Position numbers and translations under genes: made by a program. A DNA stretch of 64,000 bases from Sulfurovum sp. 16-42-52. Its GTDB lineage: Bacteria > Campylobacterota > Campylobacteria > Campylobacterales > Sulfurovaceae. The number at the start of each line of letters is the position of its first letter. Position 1 is the first letter of the stretch. The stretch covers positions 1 to 64,000 of the forward strand of contig NCHB01000005.1 in NCBI GenBank assembly GCA_002281755.1. Direction: 5' to 3'. The notes under the pieces were generated by a model that saw only the letters and a program-made list of their open reading frames with translations, made no database searches and had not been told where the DNA came from. Of this stretch, positions 53,699-62,174 are shown in pieces.

Positions 53699-54019
53699 AT
53701 GAAAAAAATATACAAACTTACCGATGAAAAAAAACATGAAGACCGCGTGCTTGAAGCGGTTAAAAATGATATTCGCAAATATGTAAAACGGGAAAAGAAA
53801 AAAGAGTTACCCGATAAAAAATCAATGTATTGGGATTTTGACTGTAAAATAGGCTCTAATGCTGCGACAGCAAAAGCGGTCGATTTTGAGGTACTCATCA
53901 AAGAACTTGATAGTATCAAAAGTACAGGTGCAACGGAGTGTTATGTTGAGATACTGGCTAAACCCGTAAACAAACCACTTAAAGACTCAGAGACAAACGA
54001 AGAAGCAGACGTCAAATAG
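53699..54019 (+). CDS. DUF6172 family protein
   Basis: 106 residues. The KNDIRKYVKREKKKELPDK and YWDFDCKIGSNAATA segments and the VEILAKP motif match my memory of DUF6172, a small cytoplasmic family with unknown role. AAGGA precedes the start; likely co-transcribed with the helicase. Confidence 0.72.
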   Translation: MKKIYKLTDEKKHEDRVLEAVKNDIRKYVKREKKKELPDKKSMYWDFDCKIGSNAATAKAVDFEVLIKELDSIKSTGATECYVEILAKPVNKPLKDSETNEEADVK

Positions 54020-54038
54020 CACCTGTACGATAGACTTT

Positions 54039-54047
54039 TGATATAAT
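54039..54047 (+). promoter_or_regulatory. Extended -10 promoter of entericidin-like gene
   Basis: TGATATAAT, 21 bases before the start of the small lipoprotein gene. Confidence 0.5.
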
Positions 54048-54068
54048 TTCAATAAAAAGGAGTAGAGG

Positions 54069-54191
54069 ATGAAAAAAATTTTGTTATTGGTAGCACTGCT
54101 ACTATTTACAGGTATGAGTTTGAACGGATGCTCAACATGGCATGGTGTTAAAAAAGATGCAAATCGTACGTGGGATGTTGTAACGGCATAA
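54069..54191 (+). CDS. Entericidin-like small lipoprotein
   Basis: 40 residues. The signal sequence ends in a lipobox-like LNGC, so Cys21 would be lipidated, followed by STWHGVKKDANRTWD, the hallmark of the entericidin A/B family. These tiny lipoproteins are linked to envelope stress and to bacteriolysis in E. coli; role here unknown. Ribosome site is AGTAGAGG. Followed by a strong hairpin. Confidence 0.82.
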   Translation: MKKILLLVALLLFTGMSLNGCSTWHGVKKDANRTWDVVTA

Positions 54192-54199
54192 TATCCATA

Positions 54200-54224
54200 G
54201 CTACTTTCCCTATGGGGAAGTAGC
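54200..54224 (+). terminator. Terminator hairpin after entericidin-like gene
   Basis: GCTACTTTCCC pairs with GGGGAAGTAGC over a 3-base loop: an 11-bp stem with one G-U. The T-tract is poor, but it sits 9 bases past the stop and between convergent genes. Confidence 0.6.
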
Positions 54225-54239
54225 GTCTAAAATTGCTAT

Positions 54240-54449
54240 TTACAGAGTGATAGATTTTTCTTCGATAATTTTAAGATTGAGCCATGAGGGAGGATTGTAA
54301 AAGCACAGTTCGCTTTGATTCCAATCACTTCTTTCACTATGGCGACTATGCAAGATATTATTAATGAGTGTGTATTGCAATCCTGTAATACCGCTAATAA
54401 GATTTTTGCCTTCTTGTAACGCTTCTAAAACAGCTTCTTTGCTTTTCAT
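54240..54449 (-). CDS. Small hypothetical protein, 69 residues
   Basis: No recognised domain; the N-terminal helix SKEAVLEALQEGKNLISGI is amphipathic, then an aromatic-rich part. AAGGA lies 8 bases before the start, supporting a real gene. Downstream of the cold-shock gene on the same strand, separated from it by a terminator. Confidence 0.55.
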   Translation of the reverse strand: MKSKEAVLEALQEGKNLISGITGLQYTLINNILHSRHSERSDWNQSELCFYNPPSWLNLKIIEEKSITL

Positions 54450-54472
54450 ATGTGTTCCTTCTAAGGCTTTAT

Positions 54473-54490
54473 AAAAAAACCCGTGGGTTT
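54473..54490 (-). terminator. Terminator after cold-shock gene
   Basis: On the minus strand: a short hairpin AAACCCACGGGTTT followed by a run of Ts. Located 50 bases past the cold-shock stop. Confidence 0.55.
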
Positions 54491-54539
54491 CTTTACAAAA
54501 CTGTTTATAGCGGGCAGAAAAATCTGCTCACAAAGAGTC

Positions 54540-54758
54540 TTAGAGACCCGTTACATTTTCAGCTTGTAGACCTTTTTCGCCTTTTCCGATTTCAAAAGTT
54601 ACTTTTTGACCTTCGTTAAGGGAAACACGTCCGTACCCACTGCTGTTAATCTGACGATAGTGTACAAATACATCATCTCCGCCTTGTTCTTGTTCGATAA
54701 ATCCGAAACCTTTTTCACTGTTGAACCATTTTACTGTTCCGTTTACTACTGTTGCCAT
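54540..54758 (-). CDS. csp: Cold-shock domain protein
   Basis: 72 residues, a single cold-shock domain with both RNA-binding motifs intact: KGFGFIE near residue 16 and DVFVHY near 29. CspA-type RNA chaperone that melts mRNA structure. AAGGA lies 7 bases before the start. Single gene between a long leader region and its terminator. Confidence 0.93.
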   Translation of the reverse strand: MATVVNGTVKWFNSEKGFGFIEQEQGGDDVFVHYRQINSSGYGRVSLNEGQKVTFEIGKGEKGLQAENVTGL

Positions 54759-55016
54759 TGTTATTCCTTTTGTTGTGTGTACACATCATTGCTGAAGTGT
54801 TTAAAATATAAAGTGGAGTGTTCTTTCGGGAGGAAAATACTGGAAACTAAAGGTTATCAATACAAGTCAAGCCAAAGATGAAACTCTAAATCATCTTTCA
54901 ATAACGTATTATAACTGAATAGTCCAATAATAGCAAACAATTATTCTACATCAAAATATTGGACTTTATTCCCCTTTGAGCAAAGGGGCTTCGTTAATGC
55001 TCTCTGGATGAAATTT
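54759..55016. other. Intergenic region csp / pilT-like gene
   Basis: 258 bases with no gene seen. It should hold the cold-shock promoter and leader. An 8-bp palindromic hairpin (CCCCTTTG/CAAAGGGG, 54971-54988) lies past the pilT-like stop and may end that transcript. Confidence 0.4.
54971..54988 (-). terminator. Hairpin after pilT-like gene
   Basis: Perfect 8-bp inverted repeat with a 2-base centre, 29 bases past the stop of the minus-strand ATPase gene. The following minus-strand sequence is AT-rich but lacks a clear T-run. Confidence 0.4.
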
Positions 55017-56108
55017 TTACTCATAGGCTGTGCTCATCGTAAACATGAGTTTCAAATCAGCAGGGCTACTCGCGTACTGATAGGCTTGTTCTTCGGTTAT
55101 TTTTTCTGCTAAGGTGAGATCAAAGAGTGCCCTATTGAAGCTGATAGAGTCAAAACTGATACCTTCTTTTTCAAGCGCATCAGGAATCTCATTGTCACGT
55201 TTGGTACGGATGAGTTCTTGTATCTGGGGGCTTTTAAACATCATTTCCACAGCAGGAATCATGTTGCCTGATATGCCTCGTATCAAACGCTGTGCTATCA
55301 CTGCTTCAAGGGTTCCGGCAAGGGTTGCACGTACGCGGTTTTGCTCCTCCGAGGGAAAGATACCTATCAGCCTATCTACTGTTTCTCGTGCATCTAAAGT
55401 ATGTACGGTTGAGAAAACAAGATGCCCTGTATTGACGGCTTGTAAGATACTTTCAGCTGTTGCAAAATCACGTATCTCACCGACTACGATGATGTCAGGA
55501 TCTTCACGCATGGCTGCTCGCAAAGCTCTGGAAAAACTACTCGTATGCAAGCCCAGTTCTCGCTGTTCTACAATCGAAAGTGCATCATGATGGACATACT
55601 CTACAGGGTCTTCAATGGTAATAATGTGGCGAGGATAGTTTTGGTTGATCTCTTCAATCAAACTGGCAAGTGTGGTGGACTTACCGCTTCCTGTAGTCCC
55701 TGTAACAAGCACAAGTCCACGTCTAAGTTGTGTCAACTTATGTAATGCGCTTGGAAGATTGAGTGCTTCAATCGTTTGAATAGCATAAGGAATAAGCCGC
55801 ATAGCGATGGCATATCCTCCCAGATGCATATTGATATTGACCCTGAAACGATATTTTTCATCCAGTCCGTAAGCACCGTCAAACTCTTTGTTTAGGATGA
55901 AGTCATCATAACGATTTCCCGTTAACAGTTGAACCAGCGACTCCATTGTTTTAGTGTCAATTTGTTCTTGTGACAACAGAACGATTTCACTTTTTACCCG
56001 TGCGCGAATTGCACTGTTATTTTTAAGGTGCAAATCTGCTCCACCCACATCAATCAGCAGATGTAACCATGCATTTAACTTCTGTTCTATTGTTTGTACT
56101 GAAGGCAT
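55017..56108 (-). CDS. pilT: PilT-type pilus retraction ATPase
   Basis: 363 residues. An N-terminal PAS-like part is followed by the secretion-ATPase core: Walker A GTTGSGKSTTL near residue 138, Asp box (ITIEDPVEYVH), Walker B-like REDPDIIVVGEIRD near 205 and the His box HTLDARETVDR. The REDPD...GEIRD form and AIAQRLIRG-like segment are typical of PilT/PilU, which depolymerise type IV pili. No other pilus gene is adjacent, so it is an isolated copy and might be a PilT paralogue. Confidence 0.82.
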   Translation of the reverse strand: MPSVQTIEQKLNAWLHLLIDVGGADLHLKNNSAIRARVKSEIVLLSQEQIDTKTMESLVQLLTGNRYDDFILNKEFDGAYGLDEKYRFRVNINMHLGGYAIAMRLIPYAIQTIEALNLPSALHKLTQLRRGLVLVTGTTGSGKSTTLASLIEEINQNYPRHIITIEDPVEYVHHDALSIVEQRELGLHTSSFSRALRAAMREDPDIIVVGEIRDFATAESILQAVNTGHLVFSTVHTLDARETVDRLIGIFPSEEQNRVRATLAGTLEAVIAQRLIRGISGNMIPAVEMMFKSPQIQELIRTKRDNEIPDALEKEGISFDSISFNRALFDLTLAEKITEEQAYQYASSPADLKLMFTMSTAYE

Positions 56109-56171
56109 TTAGATTTCCTTTGGTATTTATTTTACTTATATTGTACTACAGATTATGATTTTTTATTCTAA

Positions 56172-57188
56172 TTATCCCATCGGATAGAGTATCTCAGCAT
56201 GTACTTTGTCACAAGCCCGCAAAATCTCATCGCTCAATGTAAGATTCATCCCTGCGAGTGAAGCATCAAGCTGTGAAACATCTGTGGCGCCTATGATGGT
56301 TGAAGCCACAAAATCAAACTGTTTTGACCACGCTGTTGCCAAAGTGACGGGATGAAGTCCTGCATCAGCCGCTATCTTGAGATATTTTTGTGTTGAAGCC
56401 AGGGTTTTATCGTTCATAAAACGTTGTGCCATGAGGCGTTGTCTTTGATTGGGTGATTTGAGGTAGGTAGCAAATCTTCCCTGTGCCTCTTGGGCTTGAT
56501 TGTACTTGCCTGAGAGGACACCACCGCCAAGTGGTGAGTAGGGCAGGAGCGAAATCTGCTCTTTTTGACACAGCGTTGAAAGTTCATCCAAAAATCTTCG
56601 ATTGAGCAAGGAGAAATTGTTTTGGATGGACTCAAAGCGTGCATAGCCTTTAAACTGTGAGGTCATCAAGGCTTTTGTTGTTCCATAAGCTGTGTCGTTG
56701 GAAGTACCGATGTAGCGGACTTTTCCTGCCCTAACCAAACGATCAAAGGCTTCAAGTGACTCTTCTATGGGCACGATGGTATCGGGCCAATGCATCTGGT
56801 AAAGGTCGATATAGTCTGTCCTCAGTCGTTTAAGACTGCCTTCTATGGCTTTTTCGATGTGAAATCGGTCTATGGCAGTCAAACCATGACGAATCGGTGG
56901 GACAAACCAACCGCTTGCCGCTCCTGCTACTTTAGTTGCAAGGATGATGGCATCACGCGGCTTGGTCTGTAGCCATTCACCCACCCATTCTTCGGTGATG
57001 CCTGCTAGTTTACCATCTGGTGGGACAGGGTAGAGCTCGGCGGTATCATAGAAATTGACTCCATGATCATACGCTTTATCCATGATGGCAAAAGCTTCTT
57101 TTTTGTTGCACTGTGTACCAAATGTCATCGTTCCCATACAAATAGGGGAGACACGAAGACCTGTTTTTCCTATATATCGATAGTGCAT
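56172..57188 (-). CDS. Aldo/keto reductase
   Basis: 338 residues, a TIM-barrel NADP(H) oxidoreductase. Catalytic tetrad visible: Asp and Tyr in NFYDTAELYP, Lys in ILATKVAG, His in LYQMHWPD. The NADPH-binding end TIIGATDVSQL is present. Resembles the Tas/YajO group; physiological substrate unknown. Single gene with GGAG near the start. Confidence 0.87.
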   Translation of the reverse strand: MHYRYIGKTGLRVSPICMGTMTFGTQCNKKEAFAIMDKAYDHGVNFYDTAELYPVPPDGKLAGITEEWVGEWLQTKPRDAIILATKVAGAASGWFVPPIRHGLTAIDRFHIEKAIEGSLKRLRTDYIDLYQMHWPDTIVPIEESLEAFDRLVRAGKVRYIGTSNDTAYGTTKALMTSQFKGYARFESIQNNFSLLNRRFLDELSTLCQKEQISLLPYSPLGGGVLSGKYNQAQEAQGRFATYLKSPNQRQRLMAQRFMNDKTLASTQKYLKIAADAGLHPVTLATAWSKQFDFVASTIIGATDVSQLDASLAGMNLTLSDEILRACDKVHAEILYPMG

Positions 57189-57242
57189 CCAACGCTCCTT
57201 AGAACTTTTAATCCTCTAAGTGTAGCTTACATTCTATAAGGC

Positions 57243-58382
57243 TTAAATAGAAAAATGCAAATAGGTATTCTCTTCATCTGCTTTTGGATACTTGAGCACA
57301 CTGTCTTTGGCACGGATGCACGAGATTCTGTTTCGTCCTTCATTTTTTGCTTTATAGAGTGCCATATCTGCACGGAACAGAATATCATCAAACTCATTAT
57401 CGGTTTTATGGCTTTGACTGATACCGATTGAAGTGGTGACACTCAGATAATGTCCCTCATATTCTATCATGAGTCCTTCAATGGTATTGCGTATTTTTTC
57501 TGCAAAAATGAGGGCATCATCTTTGTGCATTTTGGAGACCAAAATGGCAAACTCTTCACCTCCGATACGCGCAAAGATATCACTGGCTCTAAGCGTGTTT
57601 TCAACGGTTTGAACAAAATATTTCAACAGTTTGTCTCCTGCCTGATGCCCATAGGTGTCATTGATATTTTTAAAATGATCCAGATCAAGTACAAAGAGAG
57701 TCAGTTTAAACCCGTCACGCTGTGCAGTTTTAAAATACCGTTTTGATAACTCGCTAAACATACGTTTATTCATGATGCCCGTGAGATAATCGGTAGAGGC
57801 AAGCAGACTAAGAGAATTGTTTTTTTGTTTCAGATTTGTCTGGTATTGCGTGATGATTTTGGCATGAGACCAAAACATGGCGCTACTTGCGAGTAGTGCA
57901 ATAATACTAGCGTTGATTGATATTTGTGAAAGATGCAAATCTGACACAACATGCAAGACGATGATGATACCGACTGAGAGTGTCGTGTAGATAAGCCCCC
58001 CTTTGCTGTCAGTAACAATATAGGCAAATACAATCAAAAGAAAAAACCATATGGTACGGGCTTCATTGGTAGGTAGATAAACCAATATATAAGTAAACAA
58101 TAAGAACGTCATACTAAGTAAAAAATAGGCTATCTTTTTAAAATGCTGTTTTGAAATCCTCAATATGAATATAAAGCTTATCATCATTACACCATAAGCA
58201 AAGTCAATGATGGCTTGTTTTAATCCAATATCATGCAAACCGACAAAAGCCAACAGACTGATGAGTATACTAAAAAAAGCAGTCACCATTAACATAGTGT
58301 TAAGCATTTTAAATTTGAACTGCAAAAGATACTCTTCTTCAGAAAACTTAAAACCGCTGCTAAGATAATCATTTAGAGTCAT
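57243..58382 (-). CDS. Membrane diguanylate cyclase (GGDEF)
   Basis: 379 residues. About six N-terminal membrane segments (residues 25-190), then a GGDEF domain with LDLDHFKNINDTYGHQAGD and the active-site GGEEF near residue 277; an inhibitory RxxD five residues before it is not obvious. Makes cyclic di-GMP from two GTP, controlling motility and biofilm. The membrane part resembles MASE-type sensors but is not assignable. Single gene. Confidence 0.87.
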   Translation of the reverse strand: MTLNDYLSSGFKFSEEEYLLQFKFKMLNTMLMVTAFFSILISLLAFVGLHDIGLKQAIIDFAYGVMMISFIFILRISKQHFKKIAYFLLSMTFLLFTYILVYLPTNEARTIWFFLLIVFAYIVTDSKGGLIYTTLSVGIIIVLHVVSDLHLSQISINASIIALLASSAMFWSHAKIITQYQTNLKQKNNSLSLLASTDYLTGIMNKRMFSELSKRYFKTAQRDGFKLTLFVLDLDHFKNINDTYGHQAGDKLLKYFVQTVENTLRASDIFARIGGEEFAILVSKMHKDDALIFAEKIRNTIEGLMIEYEGHYLSVTTSIGISQSHKTDNEFDDILFRADMALYKAKNEGRNRISCIRAKDSVLKYPKADEENTYLHFSI

Positions 58383-58491
58383 TTATTGGTACAACTTTCT
58401 AATCATTTACTTTGATTATAAAACAATAATGTCATAAAAATGTGATATATTCGTATTTTTGATACTAAACATACCCTAATGGAAAATGCAA

Positions 58492-58878
58492 ATGAAGTCT
58501 ATAACGTCTCAATTTCTCTTATTTTTGCTTGTCTCACACTGTTTATATGCAGAAGTGACCATGCACCAAACCAATCCTGATGACTTTCCCGTAGAGATAC
58601 CGATATTGGACGACGAAAGACCTGTTAGACCGACCAGACCCGTTGTAGTTCCGCCTGTGATACAGTATGGTGAACAATACAATACAACGGTCTACAGTAC
58701 TCCAGAGTCTACATGCACCCAATACATCAATACTATTAAAGAAAAGGATGCACAGATAGAAGTCTTGAAAAAGGAAATTGCCCAATTGAAAGATGTTGAG
58801 CAAAAAAAGCTGCAAAAAAGCCTGAAAGAAGAGTATGAAAGACAATTAAAAGAGTTTGATGAGAGAAGAGGTAACTAA
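58492..58878 (+). CDS. Exported coiled-coil protein, 128 residues
   Basis: A signal peptide (about 20 residues, ending LYA) is followed by a Pro-rich stretch (ERPVRPTRPVVVPPV) and a C-terminal coiled coil (residues 85-128). No known domain. The second of two close ATG codons (58492) is better spaced from the GGA. Periplasmic; may share a role with the L,D-transpeptidase 66 bases downstream, which also has a coiled coil. Confidence 0.62.
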   Translation: MKSITSQFLLFLLVSHCLYAEVTMHQTNPDDFPVEIPILDDERPVRPTRPVVVPPVIQYGEQYNTTVYSTPESTCTQYINTIKEKDAQIEVLKKEIAQLKDVEQKKLQKSLKEEYERQLKEFDERRGN

Positions 58879-58944
58879 TCAAAACCATTTTTCAGTAATT
58901 TTTATTATAATTGCAAAAAATAATACAGAAAGTTATAAAAAACG

Positions 58945-59643
58945 ATGAAAAAATACGCTTTTTTAAAAACATCATTGTGTTTAATGCCTTTGTACTTCTC
59001 CACGGCAGTGATGGCAAATATACAAGATGACAGAAAACAATTGGCTGATGCCAAGATGCAGCTTTATATTGTGCAAAAACAAAATATCCTTCTTAAAGAC
59101 AAACTTGCCAAAGAGAAGAAAAAATCTTTTAACATTACCAGTATTCGTGCACACGAAAAACTCCTTAAAGAGTATCAGCAAAAAGAGGTTAGACTCTACG
59201 AAGAGTACAATAGGGTGATGCAAGAACAAGCACGAAAAGATGCCAAGATGAAAGCCTTGGAAAATCAAATACCTTCACTGCACGGAGATATCTATGTGCA
59301 TGTTGATCTCTCAGATCAGATCATGAACATCTACAAAGGTGACACGCTGGTGTACTCTTGGTTTGTCTCCACAGCAACAGAGGGGCTTGTCACACCTACG
59401 GGTAAATACAGACCATACCATACTGAAAAAATGCATTTTTCAAAACAGTTTGATAATTCTCCGATGCCATGGTCGGTCTTTTTTAAAGACGGATTTGCGA
59501 TTCACGGTACTGAGTATGTAAGAAGTCTTGGATACAAAGCATCCCACGGCTGCGTGAGACTGCATCCTGAAAATGCGCATAAACTGTATGGTTTGGTACA
59601 CCAACATGGTTACGATGGTGTAAAAATCCATATCACAGACTAA
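58945..59643 (+). CDS. L,D-transpeptidase (YkuD domain), periplasmic
   Basis: 232 residues. The signal peptide (about 24 residues, ending VMA) is followed by a long coiled coil (residues 30-110) and the YkuD catalytic domain (115-232), with HG in FAIHGTEY and the active-site Cys in SHGCVRLHPEN near residue 202. It cross-links peptidoglycan 3-3 or attaches proteins to it. The coiled-coil arm could bind a partner. Confidence 0.85.
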   Translation: MKKYAFLKTSLCLMPLYFSTAVMANIQDDRKQLADAKMQLYIVQKQNILLKDKLAKEKKKSFNITSIRAHEKLLKEYQQKEVRLYEEYNRVMQEQARKDAKMKALENQIPSLHGDIYVHVDLSDQIMNIYKGDTLVYSWFVSTATEGLVTPTGKYRPYHTEKMHFSKQFDNSPMPWSVFFKDGFAIHGTEYVRSLGYKASHGCVRLHPENAHKLYGLVHQHGYDGVKIHITD

Positions 59644-59655
59644 ACACTTCATAAA

Positions 59656-59689
59656 GTATTGTATGAGCTAATATATGCTCTTACAATAC
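59656..59689 (+). terminator. Hairpin after L,D-transpeptidase gene
   Basis: GTATTGTATGAGC pairs with GCTCTTACAATAC (one mismatch) over an 8-base loop, 12 bases after the stop. No T-run follows, so termination strength is uncertain. Confidence 0.45.
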
Positions 59690-60107
59690 CAAACTACAAA
59701 CAATCTTCCTACAAGCACACAAATGTAAGCAATTCCTTTCAATACAATTAGTTTTATATTTTGATTAACATAATATAAATTCTATCAAAAATAAAATAAC
59801 GTGCCTTTCTGCACTACCGCAAATCTATCTCAGCTATTATTTTTTACATTTATAAATATACATTACACCCAGATACTTCATATTTATATCTATCAAATCA
59901 AAGCCATTTCAGATCCTCAATGTTCATATTAAACAATAAAACTGAAACTATGAAGACAAAAGTTTAAACGAGAAGCAAAAACATTGTCAAATTAATATTT
60001 ATAAGTATCTAATTACTGTCTGATTCGCTTATCTTCATGTAGTAATGTTTATTCAGATTGCACTGAGCTAAAACCATACGTATTTAAGGGCACCCATTGA
60101 GATATAT

Positions 60108-60119
60108 GAACAATCGTTC
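60108..60119. promoter_or_regulatory. TetR operator-like palindrome 1
   Basis: GAACAATCGTTC, near-perfect palindrome; first of four, 42 bases before the next. Confidence 0.7.
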
Positions 60120-60149
60120 TCTAAAATAATTTTACCATATCGAATATAT

Positions 60150-60161
60150 GAACAAATGTTC
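60150..60161. promoter_or_regulatory. TetR operator-like palindrome 2
   Basis: GAACAAATGTTC, same half-sites GAACA/TGTTC, 42 bases after the first. Confidence 0.7.
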
Positions 60162-60191
60162 TTTTATTTAATTTGTCGTAATTCAGTATAT

Positions 60192-60203
60192 GAACAATCG
60201 TTC
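60192..60203. promoter_or_regulatory. TetR operator-like palindrome 3
   Basis: GAACAATCGTTC, identical core to palindrome 1, extended as TATATGAAC...GTTCATATA, 42 bases after the second. Confidence 0.72.
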
Positions 60204-60225
60204 ATATACACATGCAAGTAGATTC

Positions 60226-60254
60226 TTGACAAATGAACAAATGTTCATTATAAT
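60226..60254 (+). promoter_or_regulatory. Consensus promoter of tetR with embedded operator
   Basis: TTGACA (60226-60231), a 17-base spacer and TATAAT (60249-60254): a perfect sigma-70 promoter, rare in this window. Operator palindrome 4, GAACAAATGTTC (60235-60246), fills the spacer, so a bound repressor would block polymerase. The leader is only about 12 bases before the ribosome site AAAGGAG. Confidence 0.85.
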
Positions 60255-60272
60255 ACCGTTAAAGGAGTAACT

Positions 60273-60926
60273 ATGCACGAGCAGAGCGTCATTTCACCCC
60301 CTTCTAAGGGAAGTAAAACAAAAGAAAAAATACTCAAAACGGCGCTTGGGCTATTTGCCGTCAAAGGATACAGTGCCACTACGGTACGAGACATAGCTGG
60401 AGCCATGGATGTCAAACAAAGTGCGCTTTATAATCACTTTAAAAATAAAGATGAGATACTTGAAACGCTGGTGAGTGAACTGACCACTTCTGCGATTGTG
60501 ACACTTTTTGCAGACAAAGAGTCTGTAGGGCTACACAGACAAGGTAAATCCCTTTTGATGTCCATCGCAACCACCTTTAAACTCATAGGCTTTGATGGAC
60601 CCAATGAAGCATTAGTGAAGCTCCTGATGCAAGAGATATTTCGTAATGAACGCATACGTGAAATCTATAACGAATATTTCTATCAGGAAAACGTCAAAAA
60701 GCTCTCAGGCATCTTTTTTGCGATGATGCAGGATGAGATGATAAAGTCTTCTGACCCGCTGTTGCTTGCCAATGAATTTTTCTCACCGCTTTTTTTCTAT
60801 CAGATGCAAGTTTCTTTGCTAAAATTAGATAAAAAATCCACTTCTTCAGTCGTTTCTCTGTTCGAAAAACATGTGGATTATTTCTGGGATACGATCAAAC
60901 TAGAAAAACAGCAAACACTGTTTTAG
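60273..60926 (+). CDS. TetR-family transcriptional repressor
   Basis: 217 residues. Typical N-terminal HTH: KTALGLFAVKGYSATTVRDIA, then MDVKQSALYNHFKNKDEIL (residues 20-70); the C-terminal ligand-binding domain is helical and specific to the group. Four palindromes precede it, one inside its own promoter, so it very likely autorepresses and controls the two genes downstream. Ligand unknown. Confidence 0.88.
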   Translation: MHEQSVISPPSKGSKTKEKILKTALGLFAVKGYSATTVRDIAGAMDVKQSALYNHFKNKDEILETLVSELTTSAIVTLFADKESVGLHRQGKSLLMSIATTFKLIGFDGPNEALVKLLMQEIFRNERIREIYNEYFYQENVKKLSGIFFAMMQDEMIKSSDPLLLANEFFSPLFFYQMQVSLLKLDKKSTSSVVSLFEKHVDYFWDTIKLEKQQTLF

Positions 60927-60958
60927 TATTATGCTAAAAAATATTAAGGAATGAGACA

Positions 60959-61567
60959 ATGGAAAATACAATCGATCACTTTGTAAACAAATCAAAAACA
61001 TGGGATATGAGTTCTGAACGGGTTCAAAATGCCAAAGAGATAGCAGAACTCATCGTAAGTAATATTAAATTAGAGAGGTCCATGGAAATTATGGATTTTG
61101 GTGCGGGGACTGGGTTGCTTAGTTATTTTGTCGCGCCTTATGTCAAAAAAATCGTTGCTGTGGATAATTCTCCTTCCATGTTACGTGAATTTGAAAACAA
61201 ATGTGATGAATTTGTTTGCGAGACGGAAGTGCTGGAGATGGATTTGAGTTACCAAACTTTAGATAAAAAGTTTGACGGCATCATCTCATCAATGACACTA
61301 CATCACATTGAAGATACTACCGCCCTCTTTTCCAAACTCTATGCCATGCTTCCTGAACACGGATTTATCGCCATAGCAGATCTTGACTCTGAAGACGGCA
61401 CATTTCATGGGGACAATACAGGAGTATTTCATTACGGATTTGATCGTCACGTACTTACAGCGTCTGCCCAAAAAGCTGGATTTAGAGATGTTGCATTCTC
61501 ATTGGCAAACACGATTAAGAAACCTCAAGCAACTTTTTCTGTATTTTTGATGACAGCCGTGAAGTAA
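60959..61567 (+). CDS. Class I SAM-dependent methyltransferase
   Basis: 202 residues. Rossmann-type fold with motif I IMDFGAGTGLLS near residue 43, the acidic residue of VAVDNSPSML near 65 and ISSMTLHHIED near 115. Substrate not readable; the small size and lack of extra domain suggest a small molecule. Located 32 bases after tetR and directly followed by the DUF2238 gene, so in the TetR operon. Confidence 0.83.
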   Translation: MENTIDHFVNKSKTWDMSSERVQNAKEIAELIVSNIKLERSMEIMDFGAGTGLLSYFVAPYVKKIVAVDNSPSMLREFENKCDEFVCETEVLEMDLSYQTLDKKFDGIISSMTLHHIEDTTALFSKLYAMLPEHGFIAIADLDSEDGTFHGDNTGVFHYGFDRHVLTASAQKAGFRDVAFSLANTIKKPQATFSVFLMTAVK

Positions 61568-62170
61568 ATGATGCGTACACTTTGGCTTCTTGTTTTTTTG
61601 ACTGTACTTATCTGGTCGGCTGTCAATCCAAAAGATACACTCACGTGGTTTTTGGAGGTTCTGCCAGCACTCATAGGTTTTGCACTGATGGCACTCAGTT
61701 ACAAAAAGTTTCCGCTTACACCCCTGCTCTCCGTACTAATATTAATACATATGATTATTTTGATGGTCGGTGGACACTATACCTATGCCGAAGTTCCTTT
61801 CTTTGACTGGATGAAAGAAGTATTTGATCAGACTCGAAACAATTATGACAAAGTGGGACATTTTGCACAAGGTTTTGTACCTGCCATCCTTGCCAGAGAG
61901 ATTTTGCTTCGCAAACATGTCATACAAGGCTCAAAGATTTGGCTCAACTATAGTATCGTGAGTATCGTTTTGGCATTTTCTGCTTTTTATGAACTGGTAG
62001 AGTGGTGGGTTGCGCTTGCATCCAAAGAGAGTGCTGAAGCATTTTTGGGCACGCAGGGGTATATTTGGGATACCCAGTCAGACATGGCATACGCCCTACT
62101 TGGCGCTGCACTGGCACTTTTTCTACTTTCAAAAATACATGACACACAACTACAGACACTTAAGTCCTAA
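61568..62170 (+). CDS. DUF2238 (YjdF-like) membrane protein
   Basis: 200 residues with about five to six membrane segments. Family-typical conserved stretches are HYTYAEVPFFDWMK, NNYDKVGHFAQGF, FSAFYELVEWW and GTQGYIWDTQSDM; the conserved His, Asp and Glu residues in the membrane hint at an enzyme or metal site. Role unknown. Starts directly after the methyltransferase stop. Converges on copB with 4 bases between. Confidence 0.8.
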   Translation: MMRTLWLLVFLTVLIWSAVNPKDTLTWFLEVLPALIGFALMALSYKKFPLTPLLSVLILIHMIILMVGGHYTYAEVPFFDWMKEVFDQTRNNYDKVGHFAQGFVPAILAREILLRKHVIQGSKIWLNYSIVSIVLAFSAFYELVEWWVALASKESAEAFLGTQGYIWDTQSDMAYALLGAALALFLLSKIHDTQLQTLKS

Positions 62171-62174
62171 ATTA

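Larger units (their letters stand above)
59644..60272. other. AT-rich intergenic region upstream of tetR
   Basis: 629 bases. The first 50 hold the hairpin at 59656. From about 59690 to 60100 nothing recognisable was seen. The last 165 bases hold four palindromic operators and the tetR promoter. Confidence 0.6.
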
